From Rhizobium sp. Leaf262 (GTDB taxonomy: Bacteria > Pseudomonadota > Alphaproteobacteria > Rhizobiales > Rhizobiaceae), in contig NZ_LMMM01000021.1 of the NCBI RefSeq assembly GCF_001422245.1, positions 62,001-126,000 on the forward strand: DNA of 64,000 bases, in the 5' to 3' direction. A program made the translations under genes and the position numbers. Each line of letters opens with the position of its first letter. The stretch's first letter is position 1. The notes beneath the pieces are model-generated. The model was not told where the DNA came from. It saw only the letters and a list, made by a program, of their open reading frames with translations, and ran no database searches. Below are positions 8,918-19,623 of this stretch, in pieces.

Positions 8918-10295
8918 GCCAGGACGACATTTTACGATCGATCGTCTTGCGCGAAATGCCCAGACGCTTGGCCGTTTCATCACGATTTCCGGCCATTTCA
9001 CTGAGCACAGCCAGGATGTGTCGTCGCTCGACCTCCTCAAGCGTGCCGGTTGCGGCTGCAGCGGAACCGCTTGCGCGCAAATCAAGTGGGAACCGACCCA
9101 GAATAAGGCTCCGTTCGATAAAATTGCGCAATTCACGAACGTTGCCGGGCCAATGATAGGCGAGCAGCATGGCGCGCACCGCATCGTCAATTGCCACGGG
9201 CGGCATGCCCAGTTGCTGCGACAGCTTGTTCATGAACAGCTCGGTCAATTCCAAGACGTCTTGCTCACGGTCACGCAACGGAGCCAGATAGATTTGCATG
9301 ACATTGATGCGATAGAACAAATCCGCCCTGAACCGCCCCTTCTCCACATCGGCAGCCAGATCGGCATTTGTCGCAAAGATGAAGCGGATGTCGACAGGCA
9401 CCTCCCGCTCCGCGCCCACAGGTCGAATTTTTCTATCTTCGATCACACGCAGAAGCTTGCTTTGGAGTGCTATCGGCATCTCGCCGATCTCATCCAGAAA
9501 CAGCGTTCCGCCCTGCGCATGCAGGAACAACCCTTCCCGCCGGGTGTCTGCACCTGTGAAAGCGCCTTTCACATGGCCAAAAAGCTCCGTTTCCAGCATG
9601 TCTGCAGGAATGGCCGCACAGTTGATCGGCACGAACGGCTTGTCGGCCCGATCCGACAGGTCGTGGATGGAATGCGCCAGAACTTCCTTGCCCGTACCAG
9701 ACTCCCCGGTGAGCAGCACCGATGTGGGCAGCGGCGCAACACGGCTGATCATTTCTCGGGTCTGCTGAATGGTGGCCGAGCTTCCCACCAGCTTGTCGCG
9801 CAGGAAAATATGTTCGGATGCCGTCTTCAATTGATATTTCAGCGCCGAATTTTCCCGCTGCAGATTTGAACGGTCGAGGGATCGTGAGATGGCATTGAGA
9901 ATCTGGTTCGAGCGGAACGGCTTCAACACGAAGTCTGCCGCACCCGCACGGATGGCCTGAATGGCGGTGTCCAGATCGGCATAGGCGGTCATTAAAATCG
10001 CGTCTGCATAAAATCCGATCGCTCTTTGCTCAGCCAGCCATTCCAGCCCCGTCTTTTTCGGCATGATGTTATCGAGAATGACGATATCGAAATGTCGCTC
10101 ATCAAGTTTTCGCGTGGCCTCCGCCGTGTCGGCTGCCTCATCGACAAAACCGCAACGGGTTTCGAGGGTCCGCATCAGGAAATTACGCATACCCGGCTCG
10201 TCATCGATGATGAGAATGGATGCCTTCGCCAACCATGGGCCGAAGTCAGTTTCCGACGTGGTGTGCCGTGTCTTGGAAATCGGGTCTTGCTGCAT
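8910..10295 (-). CDS. Sigma54-dependent NtrC/DctD-type response regulator
   Basis: This 461-aa protein has a receiver domain with the acidic pair DD at 31-32 and the phospho-acceptor D75 (VILDNIMP). An AAA+ domain follows with Walker A GESGTGKE and the sigma54-contacting loop GAFTGA, and it ends in a Fis-type helix-turn-helix (NRDETAKRLGISRKTIDRKM). Such regulators bind upstream sites and drive RpoN polymerase. The ATG at 10295 has GGGAG 6-7 nt upstream; the frame opens at a TTG 39 bases earlier without one. It is followed by its overlapping sensor kinase. Its likely target is the OFA carrier, whose promoter has matching elements. Confidence 0.93.
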   Translation of the reverse strand: MQQDPISKTRHTTSETDFGPWLAKASILIIDDEPGMRNFLMRTLETRCGFVDEAADTAEATRKLDERHFDIVILDNIMPKKTGLEWLAEQRAIGFYADAILMTAYADLDTAIQAIRAGAADFVLKPFRSNQILNAISRSLDRSNLQRENSALKYQLKTASEHIFLRDKLVGSSATIQQTREMISRVAPLPTSVLLTGESGTGKEVLAHSIHDLSDRADKPFVPINCAAIPADMLETELFGHVKGAFTGADTRREGLFLHAQGGTLFLDEIGEMPIALQSKLLRVIEDRKIRPVGAEREVPVDIRFIFATNADLAADVEKGRFRADLFYRINVMQIYLAPLRDREQDVLELTELFMNKLSQQLGMPPVAIDDAVRAMLLAYHWPGNVRELRNFIERSLILGRFPLDLRASGSAAAATGTLEEVERRHILAVLSEMAGNRDETAKRLGISRKTIDRKMSSWHG

Positions 10296-10448
10296 GCTCG
10301 TCTCCCGGAACCGCCGTGGGACGCAGCCCGTCAAATAGGGTCGTGAAAGCAGCAGGGCATCGCGTTGCTGGCCATGCCGCTGACATTTCGAATGATGCTC
10401 AATGGACGAATATCAAAACCGGCGAACAAATCAAAACGATTGCATGGG

Positions 10449-11282
10449 TTACATTTGCGATTCTGCGGACGCGCCGGAAAAGACAATGCGATCCGGCCGC
10501 GTAAATATTTCCATATCGTCACCTCTCACAAGAGCAACCAGTGTCATGCCAGCTTTGTGCGCGGTCTCGATTGCGAGCGCCGTGGGAGCGGATACAGCAG
10601 CAAGGATTGGGCTTCCCAGCAGCGCCGCCTTCTGTACCATTTCAACGGATATACGGCTGGTGACGACGACAACACCAGATGCCCCTTCAAATCCTCCACG
10701 CAGCACACCGCCAGCGAGCTTGTCCAGCGCATTGTGGCGACCGACATCCTCTCGCGCAGCAATCAGGCCGCGTTGGGGGACGTAAAAGCCCGCTCCGTGA
10801 ACCGCTCGGGTCTGGCGAAAAACGAGCTGCGCTTCGTGCAGCGCTTCCATGGCGAGCACCAGTTCTGCCGTTTCCAAAGCGAGCGTTGCCTTGGATACAT
10901 CCGGAACCGGCCTCACAGCCTGCTCGATGGATTCAATGCCACAAAGCCCACAGCCGACCGGGCCCGCCATGTGGCGCCTGCGCAGCCGCAACGCATCCGC
11001 CTGCTGATCAAGCAACGTCACCTGCACATCATAGCCCTGCTCGGTGCGAATAACGTCAACCGCCTCGATCTGTTCAGGATCGGAAATGATGCCTTCAGTC
11101 AAGCTGAAGCCGTAAGCGAAGTCCTCCAGATCAATCGGCGACGCCATCATGACGGCATGGGTTGATCCACCATAGGAGAACGCGACCGGGACTTCTTCCG
11201 CTACCTCTCGATCGCCTGTCGTGACAGAGCCGTTTTTCAGCGCGATGCGCGTGAGAGAACGAAAGGCTGATATGGCAGACAT
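10449..11282 (-). CDS. fdhD: Formate dehydrogenase accessory sulfurtransferase FdhD
   Basis: This 277-aa FdhD-family protein carries the paired cysteines C111 and C114 in CGLCG, which pass sulfur from IscS to the molybdenum cofactor of formate dehydrogenase. The stretches EDFAYGFSLTEGII and AREDVGRHNALDKL are family hallmarks. I chose ATG 11282, which has AGAGG 7 nt upstream, over an ATG 24 bases earlier with a poor site. The formate dehydrogenase genes themselves are not in the window. It lies 153 bp upstream of the sigma54 regulator on the same strand, so a link between formate metabolism and the OFA carrier is possible but not shown. Confidence 0.93.
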   Translation of the reverse strand: MSAISAFRSLTRIALKNGSVTTGDREVAEEVPVAFSYGGSTHAVMMASPIDLEDFAYGFSLTEGIISDPEQIEAVDVIRTEQGYDVQVTLLDQQADALRLRRRHMAGPVGCGLCGIESIEQAVRPVPDVSKATLALETAELVLAMEALHEAQLVFRQTRAVHGAGFYVPQRGLIAAREDVGRHNALDKLAGGVLRGGFEGASGVVVVTSRISVEMVQKAALLGSPILAAVSAPTALAIETAHKAGMTLVALVRGDDMEIFTRPDRIVFSGASAESQM

Positions 11283-11504
11283 GGCAAACCTCTGTGATAG
11301 CGCCATCAGGCGGAAACATCACGGCGTATGGATTGTGGAAGCAACAGTGACCAACAGTTTGAGTGTGTCTTCATCAAATGACAACGCCCTAACCGAGCGA
11401 CACATCTCCCATTTGAAGCACCCTCACGTGAACCCGCTGCCCGTTCAGGCGAAGCTTTCCGAAGGGCCAGATAACGCTAGACCCCAAAACCCATCCACAA
11501 AAAG

Positions 11505-11530
11505 AAAAAGCGGCCAAATGGACCGCTTTT
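11505..11530 (-). terminator. Terminator of the atp operon
   Basis: The stem AAAAGCGG is mirrored by CCGCTTTT, with GG/CC continuing around an A/C mismatch to an ATTT loop. The T-rich side on the minus strand reads CGCTTTTTC. It lies about 46 bp past the atpC stop. The remainder of the 294-bp gap up to fdhD shows no gene. Confidence 0.75.
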
Positions 11531-11576
11531 CTCCAATTTTTGTGGGCAGTCGTTCTTACGAACCCGCCCGGTGCTT

Positions 11577-11987
11577 TCAAGCGGCGACGAGAACCTCATG
11601 CAGGTTCGTCAATTCGTAGAGATGCTTTTCGAGCTTGGTCAGATGCTCGTGGTGATGATTGCCTTCTTCGATCTCCGAACGGGCAGCATCGATACGCTTC
11701 TGCAAGTCATCAGGGCTGATGTCGTCGGCAGGCGTCGCAGATTCGGCAAGCAAGGTGCAGCCGCTCTGAACGATATCCGCAAAGCCACCAAAGACCACGT
11801 ATTTGTGCGTCTCGCCGGATGCGAACTTCACCGTGACCAGACCGGGCTTGATCGTGGTCATGACAGGCGCATGATTCGGCAGAACCGTCATTTCGCCGAG
11901 CGTAGCCGGAATGACAACTTCAGTGACCGTTTCGGAAACAAGCAGACGCTCCGGAGAAACAAGTTCGAATTTGAAACTGTCGGCCAT
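11577..11987 (-). CDS. atpC: ATP synthase F1 epsilon subunit
   Basis: This 136-aa protein has the epsilon beta-sandwich motif VVIPATLGEMTVLPNHAPVMTTIKPG near the N-terminus, followed by a helical C-terminal part. It is the rotor subunit linking gamma to the c-ring and can inhibit ATP hydrolysis. It is the last gene of atpHAGDC, 72 bp after atpD. That gap contains a strong hairpin, which could lower epsilon synthesis relative to the other subunits. The ATG at 11987 gives the expected family length. Confidence 0.95.
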   Translation of the reverse strand: MADSFKFELVSPERLLVSETVTEVVIPATLGEMTVLPNHAPVMTTIKPGLVTVKFASGETHKYVVFGGFADIVQSGCTLLAESATPADDISPDDLQKRIDAARSEIEEGNHHHEHLTKLEKHLYELTNLHEVLVAA

Positions 11988-12020
11988 GGCTATTCACTTC
12001 TTTTTTGTTGCGCGACGGAC

Positions 12021-12049
12021 AAAGGCGCGTGCAAAAGCCACGCGCCTTT
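12021..12049 (-). promoter_or_regulatory. Intercistronic hairpin between atpD and atpC
   Basis: The arms AAAGGCGCGTG and CACGCGCCTTT pair perfectly over 11 bp around a 7-nt loop. On the transcribed minus strand only TTT follows the stem, so it looks like a weak terminator, processing site or stability element rather than a full terminator. It sits between two genes whose products are needed in 3:1 ratio. Confidence 0.55.
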
Positions 12050-12059
12050 TTGACGATTA

Positions 12060-13535
<1,476 letters not shown>

Positions 13536-13541
13536 TTAACC

Positions 13542-14420
13542 TCAGAGCGCTTCCGCGCCCGAAATGATTTCAATCAGTTCCTTGGTGATCTGAGCCTGAC
13601 GCTGACGGTTATAGGAAAGCGTCAACTTGTTGATCATTTCACCGGCGTTGCGCGTGGCATTGTCCATCGCGCTCATCTTGGCACCCATTTCGCCAGCAAC
13701 GTTTTCGAGCAGAGCCCGGAAAACCTGAACCGAAATGTTGCGCGGAATAAGGTCTTCCAGAATGGAAGCCGCATCCGGCTCGTATTCATAAATCGCCGTC
13801 GTTGCAGACTGCTCAGCTTCGACCGCAGGCGCGGCAGCAGGAATAAGCTGCAGACCTGTCGGGATCTGGCTGATGACCGATTTGAACTCGGAATAGATCA
13901 GCGTGCAGACGTCGAACTCACCGGCATTGAAACGCGCGATGATCTTCTTGGCGATACCATCGGCGTTCTCGAAACCCACCCGCTTCACGTCACGCAGTTC
14001 AATGCGCTCGATGATATTGGACGAGAATTCGCGACGCAGGCTATCGTAGCCCTTTTTGCCGACAGTCATGATCTTGACCGTCTTGCCCTGAGCGATCAGC
14101 TTACGAGCGCGATCACGGGCAAAGCGGGAAATCTGCGCATTGAAACCACCGCAAAGACCACGGTCAGCCGTGCAGACGACGAGCAGATGCACGTCGTCCT
14201 TGCCCGTACCGGTCATTAGAACCGGAGCAACGTCTGCCTCTACCGCCTGAGCGATATTGGCAAGAACGGCACCCATGCGCTGCGAGTAAGGCCGGGCGGC
14301 CTCCGCAGCTTCCTGGGCGCGCCGAAGCTTCGCCGCGGCGACCATTTTCATCGCCTTGGTAATCTTCTGCGTCGCCTTTACGGAGGCAATGCGGTTTTTC
14401 AGATCCTTTAGTGAAGGCAT
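13542..14420 (-). CDS. atpG: ATP synthase F1 gamma subunit
   Basis: This 292-aa central-stalk subunit begins [24 protein letters not shown], the standard N-terminal helix. It ends with the matching C-terminal helix ([36 protein letters not shown]). The two helices form the coiled shaft that rotates inside the alpha/beta ring. The GLCGGFN motif is also present. It lies 28 bp after atpA, in standard order. Confidence 0.97.
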   Translation of the reverse strand: MPSLKDLKNRIASVKATQKITKAMKMVAAAKLRRAQEAAEAARPYSQRMGAVLANIAQAVEADVAPVLMTGTGKDDVHLLVVCTADRGLCGGFNAQISRFARDRARKLIAQGKTVKIMTVGKKGYDSLRREFSSNIIERIELRDVKRVGFENADGIAKKIIARFNAGEFDVCTLIYSEFKSVISQIPTGLQLIPAAAPAVEAEQSATTAIYEYEPDAASILEDLIPRNISVQVFRALLENVAGEMGAKMSAMDNATRNAGEMINKLTLSYNRQRQAQITKELIEIISGAEAL

Positions 14421-14448
14421 CCGTTATCCGTCCCAGTCACGAGGCTAA

Positions 14449-15978
14449 TCAGGAGAAAGACTTGGCGAAGTTCTCAAGAGCAGTCTTCAGCTTGCCCTTG
14501 GTATCATCGCTAACAGCCTTTTCCGTGCGGATGGTGTCGAGAATGTCCTTGCCTTCCGAACGAAGGTAAGACAGCAGACCCTGCTCGAACTTGCTGATAT
14601 CTGCAACAGCGACCTTGTCCAGGTAACCGTTCACACCAGCGAAGATCACGGCAACCTGTTCTTCAGTCTTGAGCGGGGAGAACTGTGGCTGCTTGAGCAA
14701 TTCGGTCAGACGTGCACCACGGTTCAGCAGGCGCTGTGTGGAGGCATCGAGGTCGGAACCGAACTGGGCGAACGCTGCCATTTCACGATACTGGGCAAGC
14801 TCGCCCTTGATCGAACCGGCAACCTGCTTCATGGCCTTGATCTGAGCAGCAGAACCAACGCGCGAAACCGACAGACCAACGTTAACAGCCGGACGGATAC
14901 CCTGATAGAACAGGTCGGTTTCAAGGAAGATCTGGCCGTCGGTGATCGAGATCACGTTGGTCGGAATGAACGCGGAAACGTCGTTACCCTGCGTTTCGAT
15001 GACCGGCAGAGCCGTCAGCGAACCGTTGCCAGCATCGTCACCCATCTTGGCGGCGCGCTCGAGCAAACGGGAATGCAGGTAGAAAACGTCGCCAGGATAG
15101 GCTTCGCGGCCCGGAGGACGGCGCAGAAGAAGCGACATCTGACGGTAGGCAACAGCCTGCTTGGAAAGGTCGTCGTAACCGATCAGCGCATGCATGCCGT
15201 TATCACGGAAGTATTCGCCCATGGCGCAACCGGCAAACGGTGCTAGATACTGCATTGGAGCAGGATCGGAAGCCGTTGCGGCAACGATGATCGAGTACTG
15301 CAGAGCGCCACGCTCTTCCAGAACCTTCACGAACTGGGCAACGGTCGAACGCTTCTGGCCGATAGCCACGTAAACGCAATACAGCTTTTCGCTGTCCGGA
15401 CCGTTATCGTGAATGGCCTTCTGGTTGAGGATCGTATCCAGAATGATAGCAGTCTTGCCGGTCTGACGGTCGCCAATGACGAGCTCGCGCTGGCCACGAC
15501 CAACCGGGATCAGAGCGTCGATGGCCTTGAGGCCTGTCGACATGGGCTCATGAACCGATTTACGTGGAATGATGCCGGGGGCCTTGACGTCAACGCGCGA
15601 ACGGCGCGTTGCGTTGATCGGGCCCTTGCCGTCGATCGGGTTACCGAGAGCATCGACCACGCGGCCGAGAAGCTCTGGACCGACAGGAACGTCAACGATA
15701 GCGCCAGTCCGCTTGACGGTGTCGCCTTCCTTGATGTCACGGTCGGAACCGAAAATAACAACACCGACGTTGTCGTTTTCGAGGTTGAGTGCCATGCCGC
15801 GAATGCCGCCTGGAAACTCGACCATTTCACCGGCCTGAACATTGTCGAGGCCGTAAACGCGGGCGATACCGTCACCGACGGAAAGCACCTGGCCGACTTC
15901 CGAGACTTCTGCCTCGTTGCCGAAATTTTTGATCTGGTCTTTTAGAATTGCGGAAATTTCCGCGGCGCGGATATCCAT
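14449..15978 (-). CDS. atpA: ATP synthase F1 alpha subunit
   Basis: This 509-aa non-catalytic ring subunit has the P-loop GDRQTGKT near residues 170-177 and the conserved [10 protein letters not shown] stretch before the C-terminal domain. The start ATG overlaps the atpH stop by one base (TGATG), indicating translational coupling. Length and order match other alphaproteobacterial F1 operons. Confidence 0.98.
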   Translation of the reverse strand: MDIRAAEISAILKDQIKNFGNEAEVSEVGQVLSVGDGIARVYGLDNVQAGEMVEFPGGIRGMALNLENDNVGVVIFGSDRDIKEGDTVKRTGAIVDVPVGPELLGRVVDALGNPIDGKGPINATRRSRVDVKAPGIIPRKSVHEPMSTGLKAIDALIPVGRGQRELVIGDRQTGKTAIILDTILNQKAIHDNGPDSEKLYCVYVAIGQKRSTVAQFVKVLEERGALQYSIIVAATASDPAPMQYLAPFAGCAMGEYFRDNGMHALIGYDDLSKQAVAYRQMSLLLRRPPGREAYPGDVFYLHSRLLERAAKMGDDAGNGSLTALPVIETQGNDVSAFIPTNVISITDGQIFLETDLFYQGIRPAVNVGLSVSRVGSAAQIKAMKQVAGSIKGELAQYREMAAFAQFGSDLDASTQRLLNRGARLTELLKQPQFSPLKTEEQVAVIFAGVNGYLDKVAVADISKFEQGLLSYLRSEGKDILDTIRTEKAVSDDTKGKLKTALENFAKSFS

Positions 15979-16544
15979 CAGCCAACCTCTTTCAGTGCAA
16001 GCTTAAGGGTGGAAAGTTTGGTGCGAAGAGACGTATCGGTCTGGCGCGAGCCAACCTTGACGATGAGACCGCCAAGAATGGAAGGATCGACGGTCAGCAC
16101 GACCTTCACATCCTTGCCAGTAACGCTCTTCAGCGCCGCCTTCAGTTCAGTTTCCTGCGCCTCATCCAGCGCATGTGCCGAAGTAACTTCGGCAGTGATC
16201 TCACCGCGATGAGCGGCAACGATTTCACGATAAGCAACGACCATGCCGGGAACGGCAAACAGGCGACGGTTGCCCGCAACGACCTTCAGAAAATTCGCAG
16301 CCAGACCGGAGATGCCTGCCTTCTCAGCGATTGCGGAAATAGCCTTAGACTGCTCTTCCGCAGAAAAGACCGGGCTCGCAACCAGACGCTTCAGATCTGC
16401 GCTTTCGTCAAGCATAGCCTGAAACTTGTCGAGGTCGGCACCGACCGCTTCAATCACACCCGCTTCCAGAGCAAGCTCGAAAAGCGACGACGCATACCTT
16501 TCCGCTACACCGGATGTTCCATGGGAGGTATCTGCCACGGGCAC
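15978..16544 (-). CDS. atpH: ATP synthase F1 delta subunit
   Basis: This 188-aa peripheral-stalk subunit connects the b-type subunits of Fo to the top of the F1 ring. The N-terminal [12 protein letters not shown] and the C-terminal [26 protein letters not shown] are diagnostic of delta/OSCP. The start is GTG at 16544, with AGGG about 6 nt upstream. It is the first gene of the operon. The 259 bp between it and the next gene upstream must contain the operon promoter, but no convincing -35/-10 pair stands out. The Fo genes are not here, as is usual when F1 and Fo operons are separate. Confidence 0.95.
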   Translation of the reverse strand: MPVADTSHGTSGVAERYASSLFELALEAGVIEAVGADLDKFQAMLDESADLKRLVASPVFSAEEQSKAISAIAEKAGISGLAANFLKVVAGNRRLFAVPGMVVAYREIVAAHRGEITAEVTSAHALDEAQETELKAALKSVTGKDVKVVLTVDPSILGGLIVKVGSRQTDTSLRTKLSTLKLALKEVG

Positions 16545-16803
16545 TTTTTCCCTGCTAATCGTCCAAGAAAGCCAAGCTGAGGACCAGCTCCACCAAATTC
16601 TTGAAATCGTTTCAATTTCCCCGAAAAAGGCCGGAATTCCCCCCTGCCTTATCTCGATTTCGCGGTCCGTCTAGCATAGGACGCCGGGACTCGCAACACG
16701 CGTAGTAACGGAAACTGTCTTTTGGGCAAGAGGGATGACGTTAAATTTTCCGACATCACCCAAGAAAGAGGGGAAGAAAGGCGAATTCGTGCGCCTCCGT
16801 CTC

Positions 16804-17190
16804 CTAGACCCAGCCGAAAACATACATCAGCGGCAGTGCAGCGAGCGCTGTATGAACAACCAGGAGTAGGCAATTTCGTATAGTTGCGCCTCCGTCCGAC
16901 AGAATCGACAGCACGGCACCGAAAACGGCGATCGCAAAGGATATGCCAAATGCCAGGTAGACCATCGGCTGCGCCAGAAGCAGGGCGCTTCCCCCAAAGC
17001 CCAGATAAAACCCCGCCAACGACGAGCGCAAAAGCACCATACCGTCACGACGATCTGACAAATAGCTCAAGCCGAAAAAGCGAAATGTCAGCCCCGGCGC
17101 AAACATGATGACAAGCCCGATGATGGCAGAGGCGGCGGCGGCGGAAAAAGCCAGTTGCTCACCAAATTCCGTTGGAAAGTAAAATTCCAT
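16804..17190 (-). CDS. Small four-helix membrane protein of unknown function
   Basis: This 128-aa protein has four hydrophobic segments (about residues 15-38, 48-72, 75-95 and 105-127) with short polar loops. It resembles the DUF4345-type small membrane proteins in size and topology, but I cannot name a function. It begins MEFYFPTEFGEQLAF and stands alone between priA (68 bp upstream on the same strand) and the atp operon. Nothing in the sequence ties it to ATP synthase. Confidence 0.7.
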   Translation of the reverse strand: MEFYFPTEFGEQLAFSAAAASAIIGLVIMFAPGLTFRFFGLSYLSDRRDGMVLLRSSLAGFYLGFGGSALLLAQPMVYLAFGISFAIAVFGAVLSILSDGGATIRNCLLLVVHTALAALPLMYVFGWV

Positions 17191-17257
17191 GTGATCGTCC
17201 CCAAATCAGTATTCCCCTGCCGCCTTATGGCATGACGCAGGAATGATCGAAAGAAGG

Positions 17258-19489
17258 TCAGAGAAAACTTTGTGGATCGATATCGACCTGCACATGGATC
17301 GATCCGCGCTCCTTCGGCCCGCTGCCCAGCATGGCGCGCATGAAGGACTGCATGTCCGAGTTTCGCTTGCCATGAACCAGCAAACGGAAACGGTAACGCC
17401 CACGGATCAGCGCCAGCGGCGCTTCGGCAGGGCCCAGAAGCATGATGCCGGAGGCTTGAGGCGCAGACGCGCGTAGACCACGCGCATGCGTTTCAGCCTC
17501 CGCGCGCGTATCTGCGGAAATGATGACCGATGCCAAGCGCCCGAATGGCGGCAGCAACGCCTTCTCGCGTTCGATCACTTCCCGCTCATAAAAGGCTGCG
17601 GCATCACCGGAGACGATGGCCTGCATGACCGGGTGTTGCGGCTGATAGGTTTGCAACAGGCCATGGCTCTTCAGGCCCGTGCGGCCAGCGCGCCCTGTAA
17701 CCTGTGACAAAAGCTGGAAGGTGCGCTCGGCTGCACGCGGATCACCATTTGCCAGACCGATATCGGCATCGACAATTCCGACCAGCGTCATCAGCGGAAA
17801 GTTATGGCCTTTCGCCACCAACTGCGTGCCGATGACGATATCCGCCTCGCCCTTGACGATGGCCTCCAGCTCCAGCCGCAGCCGTTTGACGCCCATCAGG
17901 TCCGAAGACAGCACGATGGTCCGCGCTTCGGGGAAATGTTTCTCCACCTCTTCGGCGATGCGCTCCACACCGGGGCCGCAGGCCGCGAGATGATCGAAGG
18001 TGCCGCATTCCGGGCAATGGTCCGGCGTCGGCTGATTGTGGCCACACTGGTGGCACTGGAGCTGACTGCGGAAACGATGCTCCACCAGCCAGCTGGAACA
18101 TTGCGGGCACTGAAAGCGATGCCCACACACGCGGCATAATGTCAGCGGTGCATAACCACGCCGGTTCAGGAAAAGCAGCGACTGCTCGCCCTTCTCCATG
18201 GTTTTGGCAATGCCGCGCAACAGCACCGGAGACAGAAAACCGCCGCGCTCCGGTGGGTGGCGGCGCATATCGACCAGATGCAGGTCGGGCATGGCCGCAT
18301 CGCCAAAGCGCGTGTGCAGATGAATGGTGTTGTAGCGGCCAGACGTACCGTTGACCTGACTTTCAACCGAGGGTGTGGCGGACACCAGCACGACCGGGAA
18401 GTCCGCGATGCGGGCCCGCACCACCGCCATGTCGCGAGCATTATAATAGACACGATCTTCCTGCTTGTAGGCGGGGTCATGCTCCTCATCCACGATGATA
18501 AGGCCGAGATTATCGAATGGCAGGAACAGCGCCGAGCGCGCACCGGCGACGACCCGCACCTCGCCCGTCACCGTCTGGCGCCACACTTTTTCTCGCATGC
18601 GCGGTGACAGATCCGAATGCCATTCCGCAGGCTTTGACCCGAAGCGATCCTGAAAACGTTCCAGAAACGAGGCGGTCAGCGCGATTTCCGGCAAAAGAAT
18701 CAGCACCTGTTTGCCCTGCCGCAAGGTCTCGGCCACTGCTTCGAAATAGACCTCAGTCTTGCCGGAACCCGTCACGCCATCAATCAGCGAAACCGCAAAC
18801 CCACCCTTCTTCACATCCTCCAGAATTTCAGACGCGGCCTGCCTCTGCGGACCTTCAAGGCGGGGCTCGGTATAATCAGGGTCCGGCTCCGCAACAACGG
18901 CAGGCGCAGGCAGGAACACGCTTTCGAAAATACCCTGCTTGGCAAGACCTTCGATGACGCTGGCAGAGACGCCTGCGGCATTGGCAAGTCCGCTTTTGGT
19001 CCAGGCGTGCCCTTCTGCGGCAAGCTCCAGCACCCGTTCACGCGCAGGCGTCAAGCGTTCGGGCCTGGCTTCGGTCAGGCGAAGACCTTCGATCATCGGT
19101 TCGGGATCGAAAGCGGCTGGGGCGCGTAGCGCCATGCGCGCCACGAGGCCGGGGGGCGACAGCGTGTAAGCGGCGACCCAGTCGATGAAGCGGCGCATCT
19201 CCTCGCGGATAGGGGGGCAATCGAAGGTCTTGGTGATGGGCCGCAGCTTCTTCGGATCGACGGCATTGCCATCGCTCTTGTCCCAGACCACACCGATCAC
19301 CTGCCGCGGGCCTAACGGCACCTGCACCACCGAACCCGGCTCGACCACCATACCGTCCGGCACCGCATAGCTGTAGGGCCCGGGTGCTGGCAATGGCACC
19401 AGAACGGGAACAGCCGAAACAGGGTCGGACGAAGTGGGCTTGCGCTGATCGAACAGCGCCCCGAACAGATCGGTCGAATCTTTTGCCAT
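17258..19489 (-). CDS. priA: Primosomal protein N' (PriA) replication restart helicase
   Basis: This 743-aa protein has the PriA 3' DNA-binding domain at the N-terminus (VPLGPRQVIGVVW). The helicase core has Walker A GVTGSGKTEVY near 236-246 and DEEH near 331. Eight cysteines in CxxC pairs, between about residues 453 and 500, bind zinc. A C-terminal domain follows. PriA binds stalled forks and reloads the replisome. It is divergently arranged with xerC across a 134-bp gap containing a large inverted repeat. Confidence 0.96.
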   Translation of the reverse strand: MAKDSTDLFGALFDQRKPTSSDPVSAVPVLVPLPAPGPYSYAVPDGMVVEPGSVVQVPLGPRQVIGVVWDKSDGNAVDPKKLRPITKTFDCPPIREEMRRFIDWVAAYTLSPPGLVARMALRAPAAFDPEPMIEGLRLTEARPERLTPARERVLELAAEGHAWTKSGLANAAGVSASVIEGLAKQGIFESVFLPAPAVVAEPDPDYTEPRLEGPQRQAASEILEDVKKGGFAVSLIDGVTGSGKTEVYFEAVAETLRQGKQVLILLPEIALTASFLERFQDRFGSKPAEWHSDLSPRMREKVWRQTVTGEVRVVAGARSALFLPFDNLGLIIVDEEHDPAYKQEDRVYYNARDMAVVRARIADFPVVLVSATPSVESQVNGTSGRYNTIHLHTRFGDAAMPDLHLVDMRRHPPERGGFLSPVLLRGIAKTMEKGEQSLLFLNRRGYAPLTLCRVCGHRFQCPQCSSWLVEHRFRSQLQCHQCGHNQPTPDHCPECGTFDHLAACGPGVERIAEEVEKHFPEARTIVLSSDLMGVKRLRLELEAIVKGEADIVIGTQLVAKGHNFPLMTLVGIVDADIGLANGDPRAAERTFQLLSQVTGRAGRTGLKSHGLLQTYQPQHPVMQAIVSGDAAAFYEREVIEREKALLPPFGRLASVIISADTRAEAETHARGLRASAPQASGIMLLGPAEAPLALIRGRYRFRLLVHGKRNSDMQSFMRAMLGSGPKERGSIHVQVDIDPQSFL

Positions 19490-19552
19490 GATGCTGGCGA
19501 CAATGCCCTCTGGAAACGGGAAAGGGAACCTTTAGCGGAGACGGGCCTGCCA

Positions 19553-19585
19553 TGTCATCTGCATTTTAACCAAATACAGATGACA
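19553..19585. repeat. Large inverted repeat between priA and xerC
   Basis: TGTCATCTGCATTT (19553-19566) and AAATACAGATGACA (19572-19585) form 14-base arms with one mismatch around the 5-base centre TAACC. It lies in the divergent promoter gap, 38 bp before the xerC start and 64 bp before the priA start. No T-run follows either arm, so an operator or recombinase-type site fits better than a terminator. Confidence 0.65.
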
Positions 19586-19623
19586 CCTGCTTTAGGATCG
19601 CGTGCCAACAAAGGGACTATAGC

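Noticed and set aside
19553-19585. Possible dif site next to xerC
   Set aside because: The arms are longer and more symmetric than dif and the spacer is 5 rather than 6 bases. dif normally lies near the terminus, not beside xerC.
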